Below are positions 35,710-44,655 of a stretch of DNA of 64,000 nucleotides, in pieces. Both the position numbers and the translations under genes were made by a program. The stretch covers positions 186,001 through 250,000 of the forward strand of contig OZ244979.1 in NCBI GenBank assembly GCA_965223095.1, written 5' to 3'. Positions within the stretch are counted from its first letter, which is position 1. Every line of letters starts with the position of its first letter. Source of the stretch: J054 sp965223095 (GTDB lineage: Bacteria; Pseudomonadota; Gammaproteobacteria; Steroidobacterales; GCA-2729495). A model generated the notes under the pieces. The model was given only the letters and a program-made list of their open reading frames with translations, was not told where the DNA came from and did not search any database.

Positions 35710-36387
35710 ATGAAGCTTTATGGATCCTTAGCATCGCCCTACGTTGCCCGTGTGGTCATGTTCGCCCAACTGAAAGGCATGGATTTGCCACAGGAATCTC
35801 CGCCCGGCGGAATGGGTTCGGACGAATACAAACAAATAAACCCGACGGGTAAAATTCCGTCACTAGACATTGGCAATGCCTGCATTGCCGAATCAACGGT
35901 GATTTGCGATTATCTTGAAAGTCTGCAACCACAGCCAAGCTTGATTCCGGCAGAGCCCCTGCCCCAAGCACAAACGCGCATGATCGCCCGCATGACCGAC
36001 CTCTATGTAGCGCCCCACAACACCCCCCTCACGCGCATGCGTGGAACCGGTGAGCGCGACCAGTCCGTTATTGACAAGCAGGCAGAAGAATTTGCCAAAG
36101 GCTTTAGCTATCTCAGCGCCTTCATGGGACCTGGTCCATTTGCTGTCGCAGATAAACCGACTCTGGGTGACTGTGCCTTGGCCCCGTTCATTGTGATGCT
36201 CAAGGAAACCATATTTTCAAACTTCAGCGAGGTAACGGACCCAACGGAAGGCAGCGGCCGTCTTGCCGAATGGTGGCAGGCCGTGCAGGCACACGACATT
36301 TGCAAGCAAAATGTCGATGCTTATGACGTCGCGTTAAAGGAATTTTTAAAGTGGCTATACGATATGTTGGCCAAGCGAGGCCAGTAG
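35710..36387 (+). CDS. glutathione S-transferase family protein
   Basis: 225 residues. Thioredoxin-like N-domain: KLYGSLASPYVARVVMFAQ (catalytic Ser region), NPTGKIPSLD (cis-Pro) and IAESTVICDYLE (glutathione-binding Glu-Ser). All-helical C-domain: FAVADKPTLGDCALAPFI. Probably a cytosolic conjugating or peroxidase-type GST; the substrate is unknown. It stands alone on the plus strand. Confidence 0.88.
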   Translation: MKLYGSLASPYVARVVMFAQLKGMDLPQESPPGGMGSDEYKQINPTGKIPSLDIGNACIAESTVICDYLESLQPQPSLIPAEPLPQAQTRMIARMTDLYVAPHNTPLTRMRGTGERDQSVIDKQAEEFAKGFSYLSAFMGPGPFAVADKPTLGDCALAPFIVMLKETIFSNFSEVTDPTEGSGRLAEWWQAVQAHDICKQNVDAYDVALKEFLKWLYDMLAKRGQ

Positions 36388-36706
36388 GATAACGGCCTGG
36401 CTCTGAATTTCTACCGCGTAACAATCGTGGCCGAGTATTCACTGTGAGAGGAGTTAACCCGGCCAGCGAGGCTCGAGGTGCAGCTAAACAATGCGTGACC
36501 AGCTACATCACTACAAGCTGCGCACGCCGCAAGAGACATTGCGCCGCTTGGCCATTCAGTCGACCCATCGATCACAAGCGGCGCAAAGCGGGCATATCAG
36601 AATCTTCTCAACAATGCATGGTGTGAATTAGACTGAAAACCAGCGGAAGATGGAAATAACTCCACGCGCACAGACACCCCACAATTGTTGCGCTAAGGAT
36701 GCTGCT
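36388..36706. other. intergenic region without a convincing gene
   Basis: A 60-residue open stretch at 36444-36626 is Cys/Arg-rich and lacks similarity or a good ribosome-binding site, so I did not call it. The rest is the leader of the following gene, with AAGGA at 36695-36699. Confidence 0.4.
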
Positions 36707-37273
36707 ATGAAAAGACGCGATATCGTAAAAACCATGGTTGCCGGCACGGCCGCACCCAGCTTGCTAGCCGCGAAAGACCAGCCGGACAAAGACTTCGAGG
36801 GCGAAATTGAAGCTGTGCTGCGCGAGACCGAGAAACTATGGAATGCCCAGGATATTGCCGGCTTGCGAACGCTTTGGGACCAGAGCGATGCCGAGCCCTT
36901 TTATCTGGCGGGAGAACAGGAAAATTGGTTCATCGGTTGGGATGCCTTGAACAATTATCTCGCACCTAAAGGACGGCCGGTGACCGAGGCCATTCGGGTG
37001 AAGTTCTACGATATACACGTGCGGTTGTTAGCCCCGGGCCTCGCCTTCGCGGGATACTGGATGCGCACGGACATGAAAGTCGTGTTTTCTCCGAATCCTT
37101 TCGGCTCGGACAATCGAGTCTGCGCGGTGTTTCGCCACACATCCGAGGGCTGGCGATATCTTTGTTACATGGAAGGCTTTCAAGCGCCCAATATGTACAT
37201 TCAAAAATTGTTCGAAAAAGATGTCTCGCCGGACTACGCGGATTTTTATGAGGCGCTAAAGAAAGAAAGTTAG
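36707..37273 (+). CDS. NTF2-like protein with Tat-like signal
   Basis: 188 residues from the ATG at 36707, 7 nt after AAGGA. MKRRDIVKTMVAGTAAPSLLAA looks like a twin-arginine signal. The mature domain shows the SnoaL_3/DUF4440-like pattern: VLRETEKLWNAQDIAGLRTLWD, WFIGWDALNNYL, and SDNRVCAVFRHTSEGWRY. No catalytic motif. This is the fourth NTF2-like protein in the window. Confidence 0.68.
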   Translation: MKRRDIVKTMVAGTAAPSLLAAKDQPDKDFEGEIEAVLRETEKLWNAQDIAGLRTLWDQSDAEPFYLAGEQENWFIGWDALNNYLAPKGRPVTEAIRVKFYDIHVRLLAPGLAFAGYWMRTDMKVVFSPNPFGSDNRVCAVFRHTSEGWRYLCYMEGFQAPNMYIQKLFEKDVSPDYADFYEALKKES

Positions 37274-37288
37274 TGCAATATTTAATCT

Positions 37289-38080
37289 CTACACTAAAGC
37301 GAAAACTACGGAAATTAGGGTCACTGTCCCCAATAGCCAGGTGTACCAGGCGAACATGTGAAAACGCTGTTCACGAAGCAGCCAAACGAACAGCCAAAGA
37401 GCAATCAGACCGCTGACCAGGGCGGCTATCCCACCCACAGCGATAGCATTTAGCACGGCGTCGGACATATTGCTAAGTTCAGGTACAAGTAATACGCCTG
37501 CACCAGCAATGGCGATTACCCCCAGCAAGAAAGAGAACTCGGCGGCAACCAGCGGCGCGACGCCCAAGGCTAGGGCGATCGCAACGGTGGAACCGCTGCG
37601 AGAAATACCGGGAAGAATGGCGATAGCCTGGGCGCAACCGATCAGCAAAGCCATGGTCCACGTGACCTGTGATTTCTTGGCACAGGGCAGCGTGTAGCGA
37701 GTGCTCCATACAATTAGGCCGGTCACCAGCAGACAAACTCCCGCGACCCAAGGCGAATCAAAGCTCCGCTCTATCCAGTCTCTGGCCAAGAGCGCCACGG
37801 CGACGGCAGGCAAAGTGCCGACAATCAACTTGCCAATGTACTCCCAGGAATCTGTTTTGCCCGTCATCGCCCCAATGGCTAAGGCACCTACCCGCCGGCG
37901 ATAGAACAAAAGAATTGCGACCATGGTCGCGACATGCAAAGCAACCTCAAAAACGATACCGCCACCCAAACTGGATCCCAGGAAATATTGAGCAATGACC
38001 AAGTGCCCGGAACTCGAGACAGGCAAGAACTCTGTGAGTCCTTGCAAAATACCCAGTAGTAGTGATTCTAATGTTTCCAT
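37289..38080 (-). CDS. uppP: undecaprenyl-diphosphatase UppP/BacA
   Basis: 263 residues, 7-8 transmembrane helices. Recycles undecaprenyl pyrophosphate to the lipid carrier of cell-wall and surface polysaccharide synthesis. The catalytic motifs are complete: GLTEFLPVSSSGHL (Glu and Ser-rich loop) and PGISRSGSTVA (Arg). Normal length; ATG at 38080. Loss or gain changes bacitracin sensitivity in other species. Confidence 0.96.
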   Translation of the reverse strand: METLESLLLGILQGLTEFLPVSSSGHLVIAQYFLGSSLGGGIVFEVALHVATMVAILLFYRRRVGALAIGAMTGKTDSWEYIGKLIVGTLPAVAVALLARDWIERSFDSPWVAGVCLLVTGLIVWSTRYTLPCAKKSQVTWTMALLIGCAQAIAILPGISRSGSTVAIALALGVAPLVAAEFSFLLGVIAIAGAGVLLVPELSNMSDAVLNAIAVGGIAALVSGLIALWLFVWLLREQRFHMFAWYTWLLGTVTLISVVFALV

Positions 38081-38306
38081 CGCGCTATTAAGTTTCGAAA
38101 ACCATGATCTGTGTCGAACCGCCCTTAGCCACCGAAGACTTGTGGACTGCCATACCCGGCTCTACCGCCACACAGAATAGCTCATGGTATCAAGATGTCC
38201 CGGAATCAGTTGGCGAAATCCACTATTGCTCAATCGCCAATCTGGTTCGACGACAGCGACTATTCGCTTGGGCTCTAGGTGAAAAACCAATGCGGCCTAA
38301 TGTTAA

Positions 38307-38846
38307 CTACTCCGCAAATACCGAGAAATAAAAGACGTAGAAAACTAACCAAGCACACAGAATGAACGGCAGGGGTTCAGCGACCCACCCACGCCGTTTA
38401 CAGTAATGAGCTGTGTAGTGCACGACAGCCGTAATGCAGACGAAACGTAACAAGCGCGCGGGTATCGATGCCAGAAAGAATGCGCCCAAGCCGATGCCGG
38501 CGGTTGACGCCTGGGCCGCATAAACCTTATAGGGAATACCCAAAAAAGGACCCATCAATAAGGCACCGATGCCATCAGATTTTAGACTTTCGCCCACCTG
38601 CTCGAACATCGTCGGCCCAATAGCGGGAACACGGCTGATGAGCTTAGCCGCCCCGTCGGGGTCGGCACCGGACCAAAGATAGATAACCACGCCACCTAGC
38701 AAGGCACCAACGAGACCGTAAACACAGGCCAACAAGCCTCGGTGTAAATTCTTGCGCCCCTGGACGCTAAACCAAATATCCGGCACAAGAAAAAACAACG
38801 TCGCCTCGGCAAACCCCCAAATGGCCGCGACTAAATTTACAGCCAT
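38307..38846 (-). CDS. small membrane protein of the phospholipid operon, DedA/VTT-like
   Basis: 179 residues with about five hydrophobic segments. GFAEATLFFLVPDIWF, MGPFLGIPYKVYAA and FFLASIPARLLRFV recall the VTT/DedA group and the YqaA-type membrane proteins, but the match is by pattern only. Its start overlaps the end of the acyltransferase gene by 10 nt, so it is the last gene of the YnbA-YnbB-PlsC-like operon. Lipid translocation or membrane homeostasis is a plausible role. Confidence 0.6.
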   Translation of the reverse strand: MAVNLVAAIWGFAEATLFFLVPDIWFSVQGRKNLHRGLLACVYGLVGALLGGVVIYLWSGADPDGAAKLISRVPAIGPTMFEQVGESLKSDGIGALLMGPFLGIPYKVYAAQASTAGIGLGAFFLASIPARLLRFVCITAVVHYTAHYCKRRGWVAEPLPFILCAWLVFYVFYFSVFAE

Positions 38847-39478
38847 TCAACAGCTCGGCCTTCACTGGCCAAGGATTCCATGATCGCCCGCAATTCGGCC
38901 ATATAGCGAGACTTATCGCCATTCCAGAATTTCGGTTCACCGACGAATACATCGCAAAAAAACGGCACCAGCAGAGCTTCGCCCTTCGGTAAGGCCTTGC
39001 CCAGCCCCTGCATGATGACGGGGACAACCGGAACTTCCGGATGCCGCTCGGCCAGGCGAGCGATGCCACTTCGCAACTCGGACATTTCTTCGGGCTGACC
39101 ACGGCTGCCCTCAGGGAAAAAAATGAGAATCCGCCCCTTAGCTATGCTGCCGTGAACGGGCGCCAATAGATCTTCATCGTCCGAATCGCGCTTGCGCTTC
39201 AAGGGAAGAATGCCAATGATTTTCTCTGCAAACCAAGCCAGCGCAGGTGATGTCAGAAAATAGTCCGCCGCTGCCACGGGCTGGATTTCCGGCAATAGTT
39301 TTGCCGGCATCAAAGTCATCAAGACCATCGTATCAAGATGACTGTTGTGATTTGCCACAATGATCGCTGGACCCTTGTCAGGCAGCCGCTCACGATGTCG
39401 CACATTAGTGCCCAGTACAATGGCAACGACGAAGCGAACAAAAACATTGTAGAAAAGAAACCGCAGAGCCTGGATCAT
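38837..39478 (-). CDS. PlsC-like 1-acylglycerol-3-phosphate acyltransferase
   Basis: 213 residues from the ATG at 39478. An N-terminal hydrophobic helix (ALRFLFYNVFVRFVVAIVL) anchors it to the inner membrane. Catalytic HX4D motif: ANHNSHLDTMV. Second motif FFPEGSRGQ, and VPVVPVIMQGLGKALPKG for the acceptor site. It starts one base after the stop of the CdsA-like gene, so it is translationally linked. It likely acylates a lysophospholipid within the operon's pathway. Confidence 0.85.
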   Translation of the reverse strand: MIQALRFLFYNVFVRFVVAIVLGTNVRHRERLPDKGPAIIVANHNSHLDTMVLMTLMPAKLLPEIQPVAAADYFLTSPALAWFAEKIIGILPLKRKRDSDDEDLLAPVHGSIAKGRILIFFPEGSRGQPEEMSELRSGIARLAERHPEVPVVPVIMQGLGKALPKGEALLVPFFCDVFVGEPKFWNGDKSRYMAELRAIMESLASEGRAVEWL

Positions 39479-39479
39479 C

Positions 39480-40421
39480 TTAGTAGTACAAATACCAGAT
39501 GAAGTGAAAAAACAACGGTGCGGCATAGGTCAAACTATCGACCCGATCGAGAATTCCACCGTGGCCCGGCAATAGGCTGCCGCTGTCCTTTACGCCGATA
39601 TCTCGCTTGAGTGCCGAGATACTGACATCGCCCACAAAGCCCGCCAAACCGACAATCAAACCGGCAGCCATAGCCAAGGGCCATTGCATGCCCGTGAGCA
39701 ACGGCGCGATGGCAACGGCCAGCACGCTGGTCGTCACGAGACCGCCTAGAAACCCCTGCCAGGTCTTATTGGGGCTGACCGAGGGTACGATTTTATGCTT
39801 ACCAAACAGCTTCCCCCAACAGTACTGCGCCACATCGTTAAATTGCGTCAGGAAGACCAGATAGACCACCAATCCCGGACCACCCGCAACTATTTGCTCC
39901 GTCTTTGGCAAGACCAGCAGAAAAGCGAGATGACTGATGCTGAAAACCATGGTCATGGCACCCCAGTGCAAGGTACCGGCCGCACGCAGAAAGTTATTGG
40001 TTTCACCAATCATGATCATGCGCAGAGGCAGGAATAGGAACAGGTAGACAGGAATGAAAATAATGAACATGCCGTACCATTCCTGTGCTACCCAGTAGTA
40101 CTGAAAAGGAATGGCCAAGTACAGCCAAAACAATACCCGGCGATCCGCGCGCCGCGTTGGAATCATGGAAAGATATTCTTTAAGCGCTAAAAAGCTAATC
40201 AGCCCGAAAAACCACAGCGAGATGGTCCGACTCACCAACATGGCGATGACAAACACGGTGACCATGACCCACCACGATTGAATGCGCTGCGTTAACTCAC
40301 CATAAGCCTCGGCATCCAATTTTCGGCGCAAGCTCAGCCGGATCAGAGTTGCCAGGATCAGTAGGCCGTACAGCCCACCCATGAACCACGCCACATTGGC
40401 GGGAAAATCCTTTGGAATCAT
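39480..40421 (-). CDS. phosphatidate cytidylyltransferase, YnbB-like CdsA paralogue
   Basis: About 313 residues from the ATG at 40421, polytopic. The CdsA signature is present: SALKRDIGVKDSGSLLPGHGG, split as SALKRDIGVKDSG then LLPGHGGILDRVDS (metal-binding Asp). It makes CDP-diacylglycerol, the substrate of the neighbouring phosphatidyltransferase. Its start overlaps that gene's stop (ATGA). The NVAWFMGG and YWVAQEWYGMF segments and the gene pairing are like E. coli YnbB rather than housekeeping CdsA. Confidence 0.88.
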   Translation of the reverse strand: MIPKDFPANVAWFMGGLYGLLILATLIRLSLRRKLDAEAYGELTQRIQSWWVMVTVFVIAMLVSRTISLWFFGLISFLALKEYLSMIPTRRADRRVLFWLYLAIPFQYYWVAQEWYGMFIIFIPVYLFLFLPLRMIMIGETNNFLRAAGTLHWGAMTMVFSISHLAFLLVLPKTEQIVAGGPGLVVYLVFLTQFNDVAQYCWGKLFGKHKIVPSVSPNKTWQGFLGGLVTTSVLAVAIAPLLTGMQWPLAMAAGLIVGLAGFVGDVSISALKRDIGVKDSGSLLPGHGGILDRVDSLTYAAPLFFHFIWYLYY

Positions 40422-41023
40422 GGCGCCAACGCCAAGGCGCGCCGCGCTCGATTGAAGATCGTAATTAGCAACAAGCCGATCACAATGGCCAAAACGAAAT
40501 CCAACCACGGCATTGCATCGATCCCCAATCCCAACAGCAGGCAAATGGAACCAAATACGAAGGCGCGATCGCTTTTACCCATGGGACCGTCATAGCGTCG
40601 CTCCGCGCCGATCTGAACGGCAACGACGCCCGCCATTTCGCTGACAGTGGCCAATATCGTAATCAATACGACGAGGGTGGCATTGACACCGGCAACCAAG
40701 GCTACCGGCAAGTACAAGGCCACATCAGAAAACACATCGCCCAACTCGTTGAGCACGGCGCCCAACTTCGACTGCATGTGATGCTCACGGGCCAACATGC
40801 CATCGATGGCGTTCAGCGCCATGCGAACGAACAATACCAAGGGCACCAGCAACAGTGACCAGGAGCGATCTGGCCACATCGCGACGGCCGCCCCGGCTAG
40901 ACATGAAAGCAAGATGGCTGCCAGCGTGACTTGGTTAGCGGTGATACCCGCGGCAGCAAACGCGCGACAGGTCGGTCTAAGCAAGGCCTGGAACTTTGCC
41001 TTCAGATCATAGATCGACGCCAA
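40418..41023 (-). CDS. CDP-alcohol phosphatidyltransferase, YnbA-like
   Basis: 201 residues, about six transmembrane helices. The family motif is recognisable but altered: NAIDGMLAR, then GAVLNELGDVFSD. Canonical members read DxxDGxxAR with GxxxDxxxD, so two of the four metal-binding Asp positions are Asn. The same Asn pattern, as I recall, occurs in E. coli YnbA, so it may mark a subfamily with different chemistry. The start is a TTG at 41023 behind GGGGGA; no in-frame ATG is close. First gene of a four-gene operon. Confidence 0.8.
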   Translation of the reverse strand: MASIYDLKAKFQALLRPTCRAFAAAGITANQVTLAAILLSCLAGAAVAMWPDRSWSLLLVPLVLFVRMALNAIDGMLAREHHMQSKLGAVLNELGDVFSDVALYLPVALVAGVNATLVVLITILATVSEMAGVVAVQIGAERRYDGPMGKSDRAFVFGSICLLLGLGIDAMPWLDFVLAIVIGLLLITIFNRARRALALAP

Positions 41024-41257
41024 GCGATTCCCCCGTTACGAATTGGAATTCCAACATAGCGCATTAAGCATGTCTAGAAAATTTACAGGCAATACCAATT
41101 GACCGCAGGAGCCGCGTATCCGAAGTCCAAATGACCGATAGAGTGACCACAGGCGTTAGACAACTGTCGAATGACTCAGTGAGGTAGGAAGGTGGCAAGG
41201 ATCTCAGGAATTACCAGACCGACTCATACGCTCCGACCCAAGCAGATCCTCAACGGT

Positions 41258-42121
41258 TCAGTAGCAGCGATCCGTCCATCCACAACGCAATGAGGCTGAA
41301 AATGCCGGATCATCAATTGATTTGAGCTGGGCATTTACCGTAGCAAGCTGCCGCGCCTCGTGAAAAGGAAGATTAGCGGGCGTAATATTAAAAGCATAGG
41401 TTACTCGATCTATGCGACCGGGCAGCAAGACCTTGATATTTGTCGAGCTAATCTCATCGACCAACGCGGTGTGTTTCAGCAAATTGGTCAAACAATTGTC
41501 CAGTATCGTATTGTAGAAAGCCGGTTTTGCTTGCAGCGCATTGGCATCGGCCGCCACGGCGAGAAAAAAATTCCGTAGTTCATCCTTGGAAACGTTAACC
41601 GGATAAAGCAGCACGCGCTCGCCACGCCGGTGCGACCGAAGACCAATGAGGTCTTGCTCCGTAGAAAAAACGTAAATCTTCGTATAGCGTCGAAACAAGC
41701 CGGCCAATGGCTTATAGCTTTGACCCGGCCTCAGCCGCGCTTCCACGGACAATGCTAGAAATTGAGACGTCTCACCGTCGACAAACTCAAAACTAAAGAA
41801 GGAATGCGCCAGGCCAAAGGATCCAAAATGCGATAGCCCAATCCAGCCCCGCTCTAGGTTCTCGAGGCTAAACTTGGCGTTCTTATAAGTCCGGCGAACA
41901 ACATTGGCTTCCTCGTCATAGCGAAAATCACGCAGATTTTGAATCGTAAAATCGCGACCGGAAAAATCTATTCTGGGTACCCGTGCTTGGGCTTCTTGCC
42001 AAGGACCGGCGTTAATGGGAACTTGGACTTGCAGCCAAGCGAATATTGCCAGCAGCGCCACCAATGGGATGACCCACTTGCGCCGGCGCCAGGACGGGGC
42101 GCGCTTATTTGCCGCGTTCAC
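41258..42121 (-). CDS. DUF4105 (Lnb N-terminal periplasmic domain-like) protein
   Basis: 287 residues. One N-terminal transmembrane anchor (VIPLVALLAIFAWLQVQV), with the rest periplasmic. The DUF4105 pattern is visible: VPRIDFSGRDFTIQNLRDFRY, HSFFSFEF and AFYNTILDNCLTNLLKH with a conserved Cys as candidate nucleophile (NlpC/P60-like fold). In some Bacteroidetes and other bacteria the domain belongs to the Lnb lipoprotein acyltransferase. A role in lipoprotein or envelope modification is inference. GTG start at 42121. Confidence 0.72.
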   Translation of the reverse strand: MNAANKRAPSWRRRKWVIPLVALLAIFAWLQVQVPINAGPWQEAQARVPRIDFSGRDFTIQNLRDFRYDEEANVVRRTYKNAKFSLENLERGWIGLSHFGSFGLAHSFFSFEFVDGETSQFLALSVEARLRPGQSYKPLAGLFRRYTKIYVFSTEQDLIGLRSHRRGERVLLYPVNVSKDELRNFFLAVAADANALQAKPAFYNTILDNCLTNLLKHTALVDEISSTNIKVLLPGRIDRVTYAFNITPANLPFHEARQLATVNAQLKSIDDPAFSASLRCGWTDRCY

Positions 42122-42208
42122 TAAAGCTAGCTTGGGTCAGTGACAAACTAAACACCGCATAAAAATGATTCCCGATACAAGTCAGCTGCGGCACAATACC
42201 GCCTTAGC

Positions 42209-42835
42209 CTAGTCCGTGACTTTGCGGAACCAATATTGACTGATCAGCGCCGAGCGTCCAACCACTAAGGGCATGCCATGCCTTTCTTCGGTCACCGTTT
42301 GCATGATCTGACATTCAGGCGCAAAAGTTTCGCGCAATGTGTCAGCATAAACCCGCTTTGGACCCATGGGCCACCAATCCCACCATGCACGGCGGCCAAA
42401 ATGCAGCAAAATAAAATCACCGCCCGGGGCCAGCCAGCTCAGCAACTGGTTTTTGTACGCATCGAGTTCAATGGTTCCTGGGGTATGTAAACAGCCGACA
42501 TCGAGTACTAGGTCATAAGGATGGCTAGCTTGCCAAAGGCCCACATCAGCCTGAATGGCGTCGATGGAAAGACCACCACCGGCGATTCGCCGCTGCAACA
42601 TAGAGATAGCCTGCGGCATGAAATCGATGGCTGTGACCTGGTAACCCCGCTCCGCCATATAAATGGAATAGGTACCCGAACCACAACCGACATCCAAAGC
42701 CGTGCCGGCGACAGCACGTTGATCCAAAGCCGCGACGAGTAGTTTGGGCGGATCGGCCTCATGCCAGGGCAAATCCTCGGGCTTCTGGGCCGATTTATAG
42801 AGCTGCTTGAAAACTCGCTTACTTTGCCCGTTCAC
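42209..42835 (-). CDS. class I SAM-dependent methyltransferase
   Basis: About 208 residues. The SAM-binding motif I is ALDVGCGSGTYSIYMAERGY, with the acidic end of strand 2 in VTAIDFMPQAI; motif post-I and LVLDVGCLHTPGTIE follow. I chose the GTG at 42835 because GGAG lies 6 nt upstream and the family usually starts near FKQLYKSAQKPEDLPWHEADPP. A TTG at 42916 would add 27 residues. The acceptor is unknown; the PW-PP region resembles small-molecule and thiopurine-type methyltransferases. Confidence 0.82.
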   Translation of the reverse strand: MNGQSKRVFKQLYKSAQKPEDLPWHEADPPKLLVAALDQRAVAGTALDVGCGSGTYSIYMAERGYQVTAIDFMPQAISMLQRRIAGGGLSIDAIQADVGLWQASHPYDLVLDVGCLHTPGTIELDAYKNQLLSWLAPGGDFILLHFGRRAWWDWWPMGPKRVYADTLRETFAPECQIMQTVTEERHGMPLVVGRSALISQYWFRKVTD

Positions 42836-42966
42836 TTCGTGCTCCGAAGGGTAAAGCCTAGACGCAGCATGCGGCTGGTCGTAGCCATCGTTAAGGGAAA
42901 GTTCTCGACCGAGCAATCTTGCCTAGTGCCGCGCACCAAAAGATTACAGCAACTCAAGCTACCCGA

Positions 42967-43350
42967 TTATTCGGTATTCACCAAAAAATTCGCCATTCGA
43001 TAAATTGGCTCTTTGGTCATTGCTCGAAATTCTTCCGGGGCGTCGAGCTTCTCGAGGGCGCGATCCCAGCAGATGATCCATTGATCCCTCTGATCCGCGC
43101 CAATGGGATAAGGCTGATGGGGCTCGGTTAGGCAAATGGTACCGTAGTTGTCGCGGTATAAGTGAGGGCCACCTAGCCAGCCGTTCAAGTATTCGAATAG
43201 CTTCTGTTTGATCACATCCAAATGCTCGGCATGCATTTCGCGAACACTCTCTACTTCTTCAAGCTCGTCCATTGCCTCATAAAAAGCGCTGGCTAGATTC
43301 CTTACACCGTCTTCTTTGCCGATAATCTCATAGGGCGTTTGGTCAATCAT
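42967..43350 (-). CDS. group II truncated haemoglobin
   Basis: 127 residues. TrHbII pattern: TPYEIIGKEDGVRNLASAFYE, FEYLNGWLGGPHLY and LTEPHQPYPIGADQRDQW with the proximal His in the EPHQPYPI segment. It probably binds O2, NO or peroxide and acts in oxidative or nitrosative defence. Normal length for the group. It follows the LLM-type flavoprotein gene and precedes the methyltransferase in the transcription direction; no clear operon. Confidence 0.88.
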   Translation of the reverse strand: MIDQTPYEIIGKEDGVRNLASAFYEAMDELEEVESVREMHAEHLDVIKQKLFEYLNGWLGGPHLYRDNYGTICLTEPHQPYPIGADQRDQWIICWDRALEKLDAPEEFRAMTKEPIYRMANFLVNTE

Positions 43351-43519
43351 TCTTGCCTAGTTCCACATGCTTGAGCCGAAGTTCATAGGTTATTGGCGAA
43401 CCCAAGCACAACAATCAGTAAAAACACTTATTCATTCTAGGCCGCACGACGAGAACGGCCGACCGGCAGATAGTTTAGACAGCCCCAAACATAGCCTTTC
43501 GGCCCAAGGCGCAAGCTGC

Positions 43520-44536
43520 TCAGCTAAAGGCCGGCATCACCCGTTCACCAATGAGACGAATTGACGCCTCGGGATTTTCGTATATTCGCAAGGCGATATC
43601 CGTCAGGCCGCCCGCTGCAAAGCGCCGCAGCCGTTCGATCTCATAATCGATATCGGCGCTGGCCGAGGTCGACGAACACTGGTCTACCAACCGATCAAGA
43701 ATATCCTTGGGCACACTTTTTATATTGGGATCGCGCTTGTAGTAAGCCGTATTGATATCGAGGATGTTATCCCAAACCACTTGCATCTCTTCATCCGGCA
43801 ATATGCCGCGATGATAGTAAGCGGGCCATGGCGTCGCCCGCATGGCTAACCAAATGCGGGCCTCCGCACGAGCCGCTTCTTGATCTTCTTTCACATGCCA
43901 AGCCCAAAAGTTCAGTAAACGAAAATTTTCGGACGACTGGCCGATGCTGGCTCGCTCAGCCTGGATCGTCTCGTTAACTGCCGCCACATGCTCGGGCAAA
44001 TGATCGCCAACAAAAATACCTTGTGCGTACTTCGCACTGGAGCGGATCATTTGTGGACCACCGGCACACACAAAGACTTCAGGGCGTTTTTGACTGACCC
44101 AGGACGAGTGGTAGTACATCACCTCGTACATCTGCCCCTTGTACTCCACCGGCTTACCCGTGGCGGCCGCCTCAATGATTTCAACGCACTCTCGCACAGC
44201 ACGAACGCGCTTGACGGCTTTCATGCCCATGGCCGTCGCTGTGCCGCCATCGCCGGCACCCACGCCAATATGCGCACGACCACCCGATATCTCGTTCAAG
44301 GTCAACAATGCATTCGCCATTTTTAACGGATGCAATTCGTAAGGTGATACCGCGACCGGACCAAGACGTATCGTTTTCGTTGTACGTGCCGCTTCAACGA
44401 AATTGATAAACGGATCACGCGAATCGTGCATGTTGGAAGTCCAAATACCCGCCATGCCATAACTCTCAGCCAATCTCGCCAATTCGGCGATGCGCTCGTG
44501 GGCGTTATTCGCTTCCAAAATAATATGAAATTTCAT
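43520..44536 (-). CDS. LLM-class flavin-dependent oxidoreductase
   Basis: 338 residues with the luciferase-like TIM barrel: KFHIILEANNAHERIAELA, IWTSNMHDSRDPF, TKTIRLGPVAVSPYELHPL, LNEISGGRAHIGVGAGDG, and KRPEVFVCAGGP. These match the bacterial luciferase-like / F420-dependent mer family. Uses FMN or F420; substrate unknown. ATG at 44536. Confidence 0.88.
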   Translation of the reverse strand: MKFHIILEANNAHERIAELARLAESYGMAGIWTSNMHDSRDPFINFVEAARTTKTIRLGPVAVSPYELHPLKMANALLTLNEISGGRAHIGVGAGDGGTATAMGMKAVKRVRAVRECVEIIEAAATGKPVEYKGQMYEVMYYHSSWVSQKRPEVFVCAGGPQMIRSSAKYAQGIFVGDHLPEHVAAVNETIQAERASIGQSSENFRLLNFWAWHVKEDQEAARAEARIWLAMRATPWPAYYHRGILPDEEMQVVWDNILDINTAYYKRDPNIKSVPKDILDRLVDQCSSTSASADIDYEIERLRRFAAGGLTDIALRIYENPEASIRLIGERVMPAFS

Positions 44537-44655
44537 GAATATTCCTATTCTCGCCCCCGGTCAAAGACCCACGCCAAGACGCTCAATTTGTGGAACCCTA
44601 AAGGAAAATTAAATGGCAGTCCGCTGCGGAGGACTCTCTATTCCGATCAGCTTGC

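Noticed and set aside
36444..36626. 60-codon ORF before the Tat-signal NTF2-like gene
   Set aside because: Cys/Arg-rich translation, no ribosome-binding site and no resemblance to a protein family.
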